A stretch of 64,000 bases of DNA from Sparassis latifolia (lineage: Eukaryota > Basidiomycota > Agaricomycetes > Polyporales > Sparassidaceae): assembly GCA_018466975.1 (NCBI GenBank), contig CM031561.1:3162001-3226000 (forward strand), written 5' to 3'. How positions within the stretch are numbered: position 1 is the stretch's first letter; each line of letters opens with the position of its first letter. The position numbers were made by a program, and so were the translations under genes. Of this stretch, positions 50,811 through 61,977 are shown piece after piece. The notes under the pieces are model-generated. The model made no database searches, was not told the origin of the DNA, and saw nothing but the letters and a program-made list of their open reading frames with translations.

Positions 50811-52013
50811 ATGTCTACCTCGTACGCCACAGATGAGTCTCCGTCGCAGCTTTGGTATGAGCAATCTATCAATGCTGCCGTCTACATCGGCGCAATGGCA
50901 TGGGGTATGTCGTACTGTTATGCTGCCCTCCCATGGTTATTGATTATATTTGACTGCGCAGGGGTACATACGTCGGTCTTCTATACGGCCGTCAGATGTA
51001 TCCTCCAGAATCAGAACCAGAAGAGGCGTTTTATATGGCTTCCCTTTGTTTGTGCACAGTTCACCATGTCGACGGTGAACATTATTTGCAGCATCAATTT
51101 CAATGAACATGCGTGGATTGACGAGCGCAACTATCCCGGTGGCCCACTTGCCTTCATCGTCGAACGGCAGTCTCTACCGGTCAATACTGCTTCCATTGCA
51201 GCCTCGGTCGTCACAATCTTCCTTGCTCAAGGATTCTTGGTGAGCACGATTATCTCTATTATCGTTCTATTCCTTATCACAATATCCTAGATTTTTCGAG
51301 TGCACGAGCTATGGAAGAAGGCTTACATCACACTTTGCTTGATCCTTGTCTTACTTGCATCGACAGGTATGGTTCTCAAATTCTATACACAGTGCTACGG
51401 TCGACGCGTTCCGCAGTCATGTCTGTCCTCCACTGCATACAGGCGTCTCGTACATCTTCTGGCCTATGGGATCAATCTACCCTCAGCCTATCGGTACCCT
51501 TCGCATCGCTAGCCATGTCTCTGAACATCCTCCTCAGTATCTCCCTTACGTGGCGGCTCCTGGACCTCCGCCGTCAGCTTCCCTCTGTGATCACCGATCA
51601 CTTGAAGGAAACCTACACCGGCTTTGAAGCTCTACTGGTAGAATCCGCACTGCCATACGGTATTGTCTCTTGCATATTTGTAGTACTATATGGGCTGCAG
51701 AACGCCGGTGCAAATCTCTGCGTTCCGTTACTCGTGCAATTGGAGGCAAGTCATGCAGCTCGTTCATTTCTTCCTGCGCTCATGGTTGGCGACGGTGCAG
51801 GGTATCGTTCCAGGATTGGTTATTCTGCGCATTGTCCGCGGATACGCTTGGTCAATGGACATTGTTCGTCGGGTTGGTCCGGCAAATATTACTTTCCGGG
51901 GTTCTCTCGGTCGCCCTGTAGATTTTTCTGGGACGGACGAAGTGTCATTGGCGACGCTTAACCTCCCGTCGGGACACTCGTCGGATGCGAAGGTGCCCTC
52001 TGATCTGGTCTAA
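50811..52013 (+). CDS. Seven-transmembrane fungal protein, copy B
   Basis: 329 residues, exons 50811-50904, 50962-51239, 51291-51366, 51417-51745 and 51801-52013. The start is set by alignment with copy A (MSTSYATDES versus MTNPYATDEP). Exon lengths 94 and 76 for exons 1 and 3 are identical to copy A. The last intron (51746-51800) starts GCAAGT and ends GTGCAG, a GC-AG intron at the same place as a GT-AG intron of copy A; no GT in the area keeps frame. Seven TM helices as in copy A (MSLNILLSISLTWRLLDLRR, ALPYGIVSCIFVVLYG, IVPGLVILRIVRGYAW). The tail is Ser/Asp-rich. Uncharacterised; GPCR-like topology only. Confidence 0.8.
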
Positions 52014-52623
52014 ACGACTGCCGGTGTTTCGAAATTACGCACCTGTATTATAATGGTATGGTTGTACTTTCATAATGCGGCAATTATCTGTGGCTATGGT
52101 GCCTTAGTGCTATTGAGAATGTGAATTCGTGATTTAGTCCCCATTCTACGACAGGTATCAGCAAAGGAGTGCTAGTACCGACGCGGACGCGCGGTTGACG
52201 TGAGTTTATTGCTCTGCTTGAATACGTTGTCATACTCAATATTAACTCAATATATGTACGTAGCTCTACGGCACTTCACGCCTTTGATCAAGAGGATCCT
52301 GCGTCCCACCTTCGTTCAACGTCGAGTCGACTCTCTCAATGAAAGTTCTGAAATAGACCATATGAATGCAGTGGAAATAACAATTTCGAACTCTTCAGAA
52401 GATGATACTCACAGTTTCATGGACGCCGGCCAGGACACATCAGACTAACAGCTATTTTATTCTGAACGGTTCCAAAATTCTAGTCTCCCAAGGCAGACTA
52501 CAAAATCATCCCTCTTAGTGGGGAAGGGGACGGGATGATACCAAAACCCCAAATCATTGTCCATGGTAAGTTCTAAAATATGTATGCTCGGTTTGTCGTT
52601 CTCATCGTGACGTTTGTCTGCTG
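52014..52623. other. No supported gene
   Basis: Contains an 82-codon plus-strand frame (52,200-52,448) with an acidic Ser-rich end (ISNSSEDDTHSFMDAGQDTS). It may be an eroded fragment of another gene, but no family is recognised. Confidence 0.45.
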
Positions 52624-53273
52624 CTAGCACTGACCCACGGCTTTGACTGTCTTTCTGCTTCGGCGCCAGCGAGGTATTGCGCTTGATAGGACACTGGCAA
52701 ACGATCACACGAACTCTCGTAACATGGGTAGAAGCTTCTGCATCGCGTCGAATGGCTGCCATTCCTCCGACGCAGCCAATTTTGACCCCACTGGGAGCGG
52801 ATTCCCCCATCGCCACATTTATTTTCTGCTGTGAAAGGAGCAGGGTATAATATCGACCTACCGCGAAAGCGTTTTGCATCGCTAGCCTTCTCGTTCGCGT
52901 TGGAACCGGGACGGCCGTCTGGGTCCTAGAGACCGCGCTGGGAGTACGCGACGTGAGTGTACTCAGTCTGAAGTCCTTCAGTGTTCTTATACTCTGTAGA
53001 CCCAGGAATTCGCCAAATCCAGAGGACGAGGAGCTTGACCCAGAATTGGCATCTACCTTGTCTCAACCACATCTTAAGGATGCGCTTCAGTGGTCGTGGC
53101 CGGACGCAGAGAAACGACTGAAGGCTGCATTTGAAAGACATGGGTTCATGGATTGGGCGGAAGCTGCACTGCAGGAACTGGAGGCCGAACGGCACGTTGA
53201 GCGGGTTCGAAAGGGCACGCATAGCACGTCACGAAAAATGCATGACCGACGCTCAAGACACTCTAGTAACTAA
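52624..53273 (+). pseudogene. Decayed copy of the TMEM242-like gene
   Basis: Nucleotide-level copy of 34,111-34,851, including the intron (GTGAGTGTACTCAGTCTGAA here, GTGAGTGTGCTCAGCCTGAA there), so it arose by DNA duplication and not through mRNA. The first exon has lost its start and carries stops. In the second exon about 70 bp after TQEFA are deleted, which shifts the frame to an early TGA. The distal part (QWSWPDAEKRLKAAFERHGF) is well preserved in its old frame. Confidence 0.85.
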
Positions 53274-53557
53274 CTTCTAAGCAGTGAGGGATGCGTTCTC
53301 AGCATTGATCTTATCGTAAAAGAGAAGAATAATCCTGAACACATAAATTCGTTGCGTGGAGTCGCCGCATCCCAGTGTGGCAGGCCAAAAGGGTATTGCA
53401 TGCTCCATGTCATATTCATGTGGTGTACATAGACAACAATGCCAACATACGATGCGCGAGGCAATCGAGGGAAGACGCCCCAACCGTTTTGACACCTGCC
53501 CGCCGCCAATCGGCGCAAATCACTGCACAGCGTCGGAACGCCCAGCGCCTAAGACCC

Positions 53558-54396
53558 TCACGTAGACTTGCTAGCGGCAGCGACGCCCTTGCGCACGGTA
53601 TCTCTGCGGGCTTTCTTCGCGAGCAAGACACAAAAGCGCTCGAAATCGTTCAGTGACCGCCGCTTCTCGATCGCCGCGCGTCTCTGTGCCCACGATGACT
53701 TCTGCCACTTCTCGACGGTGCCCTCCTTCTCGAGCTGCTTGCGGATGACCCCAGAGCCTGCTGCGCGGGGCAGCTTGGTGAGGACAAATGGTGTAAGTGT
53801 TAGGTGGCGGTAGGGGAAGGATTGCCGAGGCACGCCTGTTGTGGGACCGTCGATGATGGCCTAGCATTGTCATGAGACACTCAGCAAAATATCTTAAGCA
53901 AAGGACGGCGGGAACATACTACTCACGCGATTGTGGTCAATAATTTCCGCGATCACAGCGATGTGACCTGCATGCGGGCCGCCCTTGAGGAGCACAACTA
54001 CATTATGCAAAGGCCAAATCAGTTCTACACTTCCAGATTATAGAGAGTCGAACACACCTCGGCCAACCTCGACGAAGCGTTTGAAGTTTGATTCTTGTGC
54101 CTGTAGACGGAGAGACAGTCAGTCCTAGTACCACTCACTTCAAATTCGGCCGTTCTCATAACCAGCATGACCCACTCCGGTATCCAAATCCTCCAACTGA
54201 AAACACCGCATCATGCGAGAGTATAGGTGACACTCTATACCATGCCCTCATCTCCCATCTGAACTTCATCCGCCGTCATCCACCTCTCCGAACAGCAATC
54301 CACCTCTAGAACTCGCAGAAACTCCGAATTTTTTGCCAGTTGTAGGTCATGCAGGATCGAACCATCATACAGACGATAAGAGGAGCTCACCGGCAT
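53558..54396 (-). CDS. RPL14: 60S ribosomal protein L14 (eL14)
   Basis: 140 residues, four exons on the minus strand: 54396-54391, 54100-54058, 53997-53927 and 53860-53558. The first coding exon is only ATGCCG (Met-Pro), ended by GTGAGC; a long 290-bp intron follows, as is common in ribosomal protein genes. The protein then reads NFKRFVEVGRVVLLKGGPHAG, IAVIAEIIDHNRAIIDGPTT and VPRQSFPYRHLTLTPFVL, the eL14 KOW-like core, then LNDFERFCVLLAKKARRD and an Ala/Lys-rich tail. eL14 is a structural protein of the large ribosomal subunit. Length fits fungal eL14 (about 138). A TIR element ends 127 bp upstream of the start codon, so promoter sequence is limited to that interval or provided by the element. 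Confidence 0.93.
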
Positions 54397-54522
54397 GGTA
54401 GGTGCTTGCGGATGTCAATTGCGGTCGGTTTTCTGGCGGGCGTCGAGAAATCTCTGTTGACTGTTTCGGGAAGTCGCGAGAAAGTGGTGTACACGTGATC
54501 ACGTCGCGCGACGCGACTCGCG

Positions 54523-55394
54523 TCAAGGGGCATGCACCGGCAGATTCCGAGACACAGGGTAGGGGGAGGGGGGGGGCCTCCGAGGCCCTTAACCGGAAAT
54601 TATATATATATATTTAAAACCTGCATAAAATATCCTAAGCACCATGTCGGTCGGAAGGGGCCAGCAGTCTCACGAATATAAGTTGTGGTGAGCACAGTCC
54701 TTTAAGCTTTAATTGTTTTCATTACTCTAACACCAACATCTCAAATCTTTAGCTGTTACCCTCGAGTCCCACGGGCGAGCCATCTACCTATCAGCTGGAC
54801 GGTCCTGATCTAGCGTTGCGGGCTCAACCTGTAACCAACCGGTTGGATATTCCTATTGATCCTAAGCTTCTACCTGAGAGCGAAGAGGATTTGGACATCG
54901 ACATAGCAACCCAGCACTCGACGGAGCCAGTAAACTCGGAATCCCACGAGGAGACGTTCTGCTGGTGTCAAGGTCCTGAATCGGGGAGGCAGTACATCTG
55001 GCTGTAAGCAATGGGTGTGTTGACTTATCATTATTTTTCGTCGTTGCATCTCACGTCCGCGTTATCCTGCTGTCAGTACCACTTTGAATGTGTCGACCTC
55101 CTGGAGCCACCGAAAGGCCCATGGTTTTGCATGGATGAATGCCATGCAAAATATCAGAAATCTCATGCGCACAAGAAAAGGAGAACAATGTATTGATCCG
55201 CGTGTAGTTACAGAGCTATATTGATAGTATATGCATCGAAAAACCTTTGTCTCTACTCTCCACGCGAAAACATACAGAAACCTTCCATATATGGACCGTG
55301 GGAAATTCCCACGGGGGGAGGGGGGGGGTCTCAAGGGTGCTTAACCGGATTTTCTGACCCTGTGTCTTAAATCCGATTTATGCATGCCCCTTGA
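54523..55394 (+). mobile_element. TIR DNA transposon-like element carrying a PHD-finger-like sequence
   Basis: 872 bp bounded by inverted TCAAGGGGCATGCA (54523-54536) and TGCATGCCCCTTGA (55381-55394); a second inverted block GACACAGGGT / ACCCTGTGTC lies at 54551-54560 and 55357-55366, followed inward by matching G runs and TTAACCGG. The flanks carry CTCGCG on both sides (54517-54522 and 55395-55400), a probable 6-bp target duplication. There is no transposase, so it is non-autonomous. The interior holds a gene-like sequence ending in a PHD-type zinc finger, probably captured from the host. Confidence 0.7.
54760..55196 (+). pseudogene. PHD-finger-like gene inside the TIR element, probably broken
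   Basis: Readable peptide PTGEPSTYQLDGPDLALRAQ up to SESHEETFCWCQGPESG, then after an intron-like gap (about 55,004-55,076, GTAAGC to TGTCAG) YHFECVDLLEPPKGPWFCMDEC. C-x-C, H-x2-C and W-F-C-x3-C match the end halves of an ING-type PHD finger (C4HC3), but the middle Cys pair is missing (RQYIWL in its place) and the splice does not keep frame. ING-type PHD fingers read methylated H3 tails. Most likely a captured and decayed fragment. A possible first exon starts at ATG 54643. Confidence 0.5.
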
Positions 55395-55400
55395 CTCGCG

Positions 55401-56014
55401 TTGCACAACTTGCCGCACCCGAGCCTCTGTCTTCCGTCTACTGGCACATACATCTTGCGGCATTTCTGCTGTTGCTGATCCAATTTCTTATAAATTATTT
55501 GAATTCAGCCTCTCAACGTATATCTGCAAGCTACTCAACCCGATCCACTGTCGAACGCATCAGCCTGAGGATCAGGAATCGGGCTTTTCTCCATCGGTCC
55601 ATTGGTCTCCATCTGGCTCCAAATGGCGTGTATGAAAGCGTTCACAGAATGGTCCGTGATATTTCCCCCTCAAGTATTTGTATGATCTGCTCGATTTCAA
55701 TGGACTACCATGGGTTTATGGAAGAAGCAACTGGATTTACTCACCTCGGAAGGCTTAATTTATTTTCAGGCGTCAAATCTGGTACATACGCAGGGGCCTT
55801 AGTGGACGCGACTTCTTCATCGCCACTCAAGAGGCCGACACAGAACACGACCACACGATACACGGGTTGCAATTAGAGTATCATTGACGGCAGGTACGTA
55901 CTAAGTAGAATGTGCAGAGTGGAGGGCTAGCTGGGACTGAATGGCCTGAGTGGAGTGGTCGATACAGTATGTAGGTAATAAGTTAGACGTGTACAATCCA
56001 GGTAAGCGCAAAGT
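55401..56014. other. No firmly supported gene
   Basis: A plus-strand frame of 161 codons (55,391-55,876) overlaps the TIR end and contains one hydrophobic run (AAFLLLLIQFLINYL), but no domain and no introns; I treat it as unproven. The 3' flank of the tRNA ligase gene lies at the right side. Confidence 0.45.
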
Positions 56015-58671
56015 TCAGCTCATGAGTCCCTTGACTCGACCGTTCACCCATACATCCTTCAATTCAACGGCACCAATTTCCGCCGAATGCTCCCCTTGCC
56101 TCCACATCTCCACCAAGCCTCTCGCTTCTACAGGAAGGATCGACGAAGTCCCTGTTCCCACGGTTATGTGCAATACCTTCTTGAGGTCCGCAGGGAGATG
56201 TTGCACGAAATCCAGGCCCTTCTGGTCCGTACCCTGTTCGTCCTGACACACGGCCATGTCTACGACTGTAGCAGCCATAACACGGTCATTCCACACCAGA
56301 TGTCCGAGCCGGAAGCTGAAGAGCGGCGGCGAGGCCATCACGTCAAGTTCACCGCACCGCTCCCACAATGGGGTCTCAACAGGCAGCGAATTTGAGTGCA
56401 CAATCGTGACGTGTGGACGCTGTGCGACACGCTTGTCGGTGACTAGACGGTCCCAAAACTCCTGTGCCTTCGTGGGTATGCCTTGTTCGGCCAACTTCTT
56501 CCGTAACACGTCCTCCAGATCCACCTCCGCTAGAATGCCGTAGTACCGCGGCGTCTTTTTTTTCTTCTCCTGCTCGCTTTCCGGTCGTTTCGTCTTCGGC
56601 GCGTACCCGCGTGCGACCGCAAGCGCCTCGCCTAGCTTCTCTTGGTCCGGCATAGGCACACCGAGGATGCGCACGCAGGCGTCGACGGCCCGCTTGATCG
56701 CCTCTTCCAGCGTTTCCTCAAGGTCCATCTCGACCGAAACATCGACCTCGCTGTCCTGCAGCTCCTCCGCCTGGCGCAGGAACTGCCAGATGACGTCCTC
56801 GTGCGACTTCGTGAGCGCATCACCCCGGAGCGTCTGGTGATTGGCACCCCGCGCCAGCACGCGGTCCCCGCAAATTCGGTGGATCGTCGATGGTGGCTGG
56901 TCGAATGACCAATTGAGCGCCATCAGCCGGACGGGCGGATTGAAGTCGCGGACGGCGTCGCGCAGCGCCTGACGGTGCTGTTTCAGATGATTGTTTCTGG
57001 TGTTAGCGTATGTGAGTGGAGCACAGCCATGGCAAACGGAAGGAACTTCACCTGTCAGCGATGACCACATCATGAGTCTGGAGGAGTTTGACGACATTCT
57101 TGACAAAGACCGGCGCTGCTTTCTTCACGTGTACATCATCGCTCTGTGTATGTGCAAAACCGAACAGATGTGCCAGCGCGACTGCAACAGACGTTTTACC
57201 TTCACATGGATCATGAGTTAGCGTGAACACATCGCTACAGAGGTATAACATACCGACGCCCGGAATTGCCACTGGCACTATCACTGTCTTGCCAAACTTC
57301 TCCCCCTCCTGCACGATCGTCACCTTTTCCTCACTCACCACTGACACAGCTTCCTTACCCTCCTTACCTTCCATCCACTTCAAGAATCTATCCCTGGTGG
57401 CGATGATTCCCTTGCCCTTCAGGTATTGGGAAAACTGCGACCTGTCACGTTTGATCTCATCGATCACCCATTTCACATACACCACTGTTTCCGGGCGACG
57501 AAGCTTGCTCTTGGGCAGATTCCCTTGGCTAGGGCCTTTCGAGAGCAGGATCTTTGTCACCTCCCGCCAATCACGGTACATCATGTACGGCTCGTCAAAC
57601 TTGACCTTGAAAAAGAACGAGGAGCCCGGGGCGTACGGCGATGGCTTCGCAGAGGCTCTGTCCTTTGGTGCAACTACGTGCGTCCGCACGACAAAACCCT
57701 CCAGCGCCTCGCCCCTCCAGCTTCCCGACTTCCCAACTGCCTCGGTGAACTCCTTCACCTCGGGTATCGACTTGAGCACGGTCGACGGGGTCTGGATGAA
57801 ACCCCACTCTTTCGCGAACGTGTCTACCGTGTCCTGCAGCATCGTTTTGAATTGCTTTGTGCACTCGTTTAGGCCGTGCAGGTGGAGACCTGTCTTGTCC
57901 TTCGAGTACGGAAGCACATGCTCCTCGAACGAGTCGTCGCAAAGCTATAAGCGCGATGAGATTGGGTGAGAGAGAAACGCAGAGTGATCTCGCACGTACC
58001 TCTGCCACCGCAGTCCAGTTATTTTCCCAGAGCGTAGACGCGAGCTGCTCCTCGGTTTTGCCTGATTCTGCGAGGTGCTTGCGGAGCCACCGCTCTCCTA
58101 CCTGCGCGTGGCTCTCGCCTGATGCAGAAGCCGAAGGACCGAGCGAGTGTTTCGACGTCACCAGCAGCTTCGAGGGCGTGAGCGCTGCGATAAATATGAT
58201 GCAGCCGTTTGACTTGAGAGTAAGGACGTACGGAGCCGTCGTTTGTGCCTCTAGAGACGACCACTGATAGTAGATGAGAAACTATGAATGTTCGAGTAGG
58301 AACTGGCTCACTGTCGTCCAAGGCACTTCCCCGATGTTGAAAAACTTGTCGTACCCTCGCGCGACGATGCGGTATTTGACATCGCCTGACGGGTGCTTTA
58401 ACTCCTGTGTAAAGACACCTCTCGCAAGAGTTGGAAACGGCGACGGCACGTCATAATACTTGAACTCGTTCATCTTCCAGCTCCGGATATCAATGCTCGA
58501 GTCGGCAGGCGCCTTGTACTCCGAAGACCTGACAAGCTTGGGACTTTTCTTCGACAACCTATACAAGTCTGCTATGAGGTGAGAATCTTCCTCTGGAACC
58601 AGATCCGCCTCTGGAACATCTGACGGGGTAAGTCCGTTCGACGAGTCGGCGAGTTGTTCAGGTCGGACCAT
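56015..58671 (-). CDS. TRL1: tRNA ligase Trl1 (ligase-kinase-cyclic phosphodiesterase)
   Basis: 814 residues, five exons: 58671-58312, 58263-58000, 57944-57254, 57199-57052 and 56996-56015, all GT-AG and in frame. The N-terminal ligase domain has ARGYDKFFNIGEVPW and the nucleotidyl-transfer motif KSNG (about residue 137; LTLKSNGCIIF). The downstream box GEALEGFVVRT is the ligase motif IV region. The kinase domain has the P-loop VAIPGVGKTS (about residue 439), split by the third intron. The C-terminal phosphodiesterase has two H-x-T boxes (HVTIVHS, HITVGTG). The enzyme joins tRNA halves after intron removal and HAC1-type mRNA in the unfolded protein response; it is normally essential in fungi. 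All three activities look intact. Confidence 0.95.
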
Positions 58672-59481
58672 GGTGCTGAAGAAAGGAAGTCTTCTTGGAA
58701 AAGAAGAGAGTGTGGGTGGGCAAATGCCCCTTCGAAGAAGTTGTAGAAGTATTTTGGCGCAATGACTCTGAAGTGAGTCAGCTTCACCTGGCTCCGAATT
58801 GAGGTATGCAGTCGGTGTAGTATCTGAGTCCCCCAGTTGCAGTCACTGCGAGCCCGCGAGCTCGGGCCGGCGGCCGGGCTGCGATCAAAAGATGAACGAC
58901 GTTGACTTCCCAAAACGACTGTGGTCCGCGAGGCTCTCATTCCTCGGTATCATTGCGGTATCGCGTCCACCAAATTTATAGGAAGGACCAAGATATCGAT
59001 ATTCCAGACTATTGCACTCCAGATGCGACACCAGGCACGACTGCAATCTCTACTGGCCGCTGGCACGAGGCCTCTAAGTTATCCATCACCACTGTGAGTG
59101 GTCAAACTCAGACTACTCTCGAGGCGAAATTCTCACAGGAATCCTGGCGCGCATGTGAAGATGGCAGTGGCGCGGCGATGTCAGGCCTCCTGTCAGCCTG
59201 AAACAGGCCAGGACATGAAATTGGCACCTTCTGCCATGTCCCGTGCACGCGGCAACTCTGCACCGTATCCCGAACGTCCCCAGTTATCGCTGAGCTTGCG
59301 CTAAGTGGCAAGCGTGGACCAGCCTGTCAGGCTGTCACAATCTTATCGCTTCTTCCAAATGCTCCTCGTGTGAACACATAGTATAAAGCCGAGGTGTCCC
59401 CAACCTCGTGCAGGAGGCCCAACTCCTCTGCCCCGGTTCCTCTAGCTCCCTTAGCAGGACCACACATTTACTGAGGCCGGC
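58672..59481. other. Divergent promoter region; no supported gene
   Basis: 810 bp between TRL1 (minus) and the MFS gene (plus), with start codons facing outward. A 5' non-coding or short first coding exon of the MFS gene may be present, because family members usually have about 20-30 more N-terminal residues. Confidence 0.5.
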
Positions 59482-61465
59482 ATGGTACAGATCAAGTTTC
59501 CGCAGTTCTACACGTCGGTGCCGTCTCCCCAGATGCAGGTTGTGCAATGCTGACACCGAGTGTATCTCCACGTGCAGCACGCCTATGGCGCAGGTGGTCT
59601 TGGTTGGCATAACATGGTGCGCATTGCGTTCCTCAGTGCAAGTCCGTGGTGTAGTGACTGAGAACGTTGCTCAGTTTTGCGACAGTGGGCATGTTCAGTG
59701 CTGTCTCCAACTTGGGAGCTGGAGGGACCCAGGATGTCACACTGAGCGACACTGCGAACGGCGTGCTCTATGGCATGTTCGCTCTCACAGGACTGATTAG
59801 CGGCGGAATTAATAACTGTGAGTAGATCCTCTTTATGCTATGTGGTAACACTCACTTTGATGTAGTGCTTGGTCCCAGACTGACCCTTTTCTTCGGGACT
59901 CTCGGATACGCACTTTACGTTGGGGCGCTGTGGTGGTGAGTTGCGGGAGGCTTGGAAACGCGGGGATATCTCACACCTTCTCCGCAGCCACCAGACGCAG
60001 GGGACAGCCTGGTTCCTCATCTTTGCTGGCGCACTGTTGGGTATATCTGCAGCTCTGTTGTGGTCGGCCCAGGGCTCCATCATGATGAGTTATCCGCTCG
60101 AGAAAGATAAGGGAAAAGCATTTGGGATCTTCTGGGCGATCTTCCAGTTTGGTTCTTTCATTGGCGCAGTCATTGCATTAGCCATCAACATCCGTAGCGG
60201 AAAACTTAGCGCTGTATCGACTTCGACTTATATAGTGAGTCTATTGCACCCACATATCAAGAGTCCGTACTGACCAGCACGCAGGCGTTCCTTGTTATCA
60301 TCTTCGTCGGTATTGCTTCGGCATTCCTTGTGCTGCCGCCAAACCAAGTCGTTCGTGGCGACGGAACGATTGTTAAACTCGAGGCTGCGTCTGCTCCTCA
60401 CGAGGAACTTATTGCAATGTACCGCTTGTGTAAGGACTGGCGCGTCATCGGTGAGAGGCATGCATCTAGCCTATATCTCAATTTTGAGACGCATCCCAGC
60501 CCTTTCACCCATGTTTTTCGCGTCCAACTATTTTTATGCCTATCAGGGAGCTGTAAACGCCGGGAAGTTCGATGGCCCCACGCGTGCTCTGAATGCAACG
60601 CTCGAAGGCGCAGGTGCGATCATTGGTGCGCTCATGATCGGCTACCTCGTGCTTGACGTGAAGTGGTTGCATCGCCGCACCCGCGGTTATCTTGGGCTCG
60701 CTGTCACTGCTGTGATTACTATCATCGTTTGGGCTGTGGCGCTCTCATGGCAGGTCACGTTCAAGCGTGAGCCAGCCGCTTCGATTGTCCTGATCAACTA
60801 CAAGCACGCGAACTACAGAGGGAAAGGCGCCCTCTACTTCTTCTGTATGTCGAAGTCTTCGATACTCGAGTATATGCGTGCGAGCTGAGTTGCGGTCCTT
60901 TCAGACTATTTCGGCGATGCGTGCTATCAGGCCCTGGCTTACTGGATTATGAGTGCGCTCACGAACGATCCGTTCAAGCTTGCGCGCTTTGCCGGTATAT
61001 ACAAGGCCTTGCAGAGTGCCGTACGTACTCCTTTAGCCATTGTAATTCCGTGTTCTCATTACTTCATTTGTCTTAGGGAGCAGCTGGCAGCTTTGGTATG
61101 GACGCAGTCGCGACGCCATACCTGAACGAACTTGTACGTCGTCCGTTTCTTCTTAGTCTTGCCTACGATCCGTGCTAACATGCGCGTTCAGCTTTCCAGT
61201 TGGATCTTGATGCTGGTCTCTTTCCCTCTGGCGTATTTAGTTATCCGCGGCATCAAGGAGACCAACTACAATGACGAGGAGGTACGTACTGATTTATATC
61301 TGCCTCTGTATTTCTGTTGTCTTACTCATGGTCTTCGATCAGATGGTGTACGTCGACGATATCAAGAACGAGAAGATGGAGCAAGGTGCTGAGACAGCCG
61401 AAGCCGGGTCGATCGAGAAGGGTAGCATAAAGGGTGCGGAGGAAGCTATCACTGTGCCTGCGTGA
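59482..61465 (+). CDS. UNC93-like major facilitator superfamily transporter
   Basis: 478 residues in eleven exons: 59482-59538, 59594-59616, 59675-59817, 59866-59935, 59988-60234, 60285-60450, 60500-60844, 60905-61020, 61077-61133, 61192-61281 and 61343-61465. Introns of 48-61 bp are GT-AG and frame-true; the second exon is only 23 bp. The first helix region reads QVVLVGITCFATVGMFSAVS, then SDTANGVLYGMFALTGLISG; later ALLGISAALLWSAQGSIMMS, YPLEKDKGKAFGIFWAIFQF and a cytosolic loop WRVIALSPMFFASNYFYAYQ. Twelve helices can be counted. The acidic/basic tail ends AITVPA. The substrate is unknown in fungi. The N-terminus before 59,482 may be incomplete. Confidence 0.88.
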
Positions 61466-61977
61466 TGCGGTCCCTTACCTGGACTTGGTTATCATGAGCT
61501 GCTACTGATGACTTTTTACTGAACAACGGACCATTTGGCCGTTCATGTGACGTTCTCGGATTGTTGTGTAATTGCTAGGCGTAGATTGGGTATTTTGGGA
61601 CTGTAGATTATGGCTCGAACGTATGAGACAGAATAATGATCGGTAAGGTTTTGTGCCCACCTACAAACTACGTCACCTTCCTTTTTAAGACTGACACTTG
61701 CAGCCGCGATCTGGATCTATGGCTGCAGCGTCAAGCTTCGAAGACCACGATGGCAGTTGGCCTAGCCACCGGTACCAAGTATCTCTTAAGGCTGAGCCAA
61801 CAATCTCCCCAAGCAGAGGTGTCAACAATATTTATCTTGGTATCAGGTCGATACTGAGTAACCCACACCCGTTGGCCTTGATAACGGCAAGCGCTTGTGG
61901 CGGTACTGACCGCATGCCTCCCATGGCGCCATCACAGCCTTCTGCAATTGTTTAAGCGCCATGATAGTGAGCCCAAC
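61466..61977. other. No supported gene
   Basis: 510 bp between the MFS gene and the LRR-like gene; short frames only. The first exon of the LRR-like gene could lie here. Confidence 0.45.

Noticed and set aside
55391..55876. 161-codon plus-strand frame with one hydrophobic run
   Set aside because: Begins inside the TIR of the mobile element and shows no family features.
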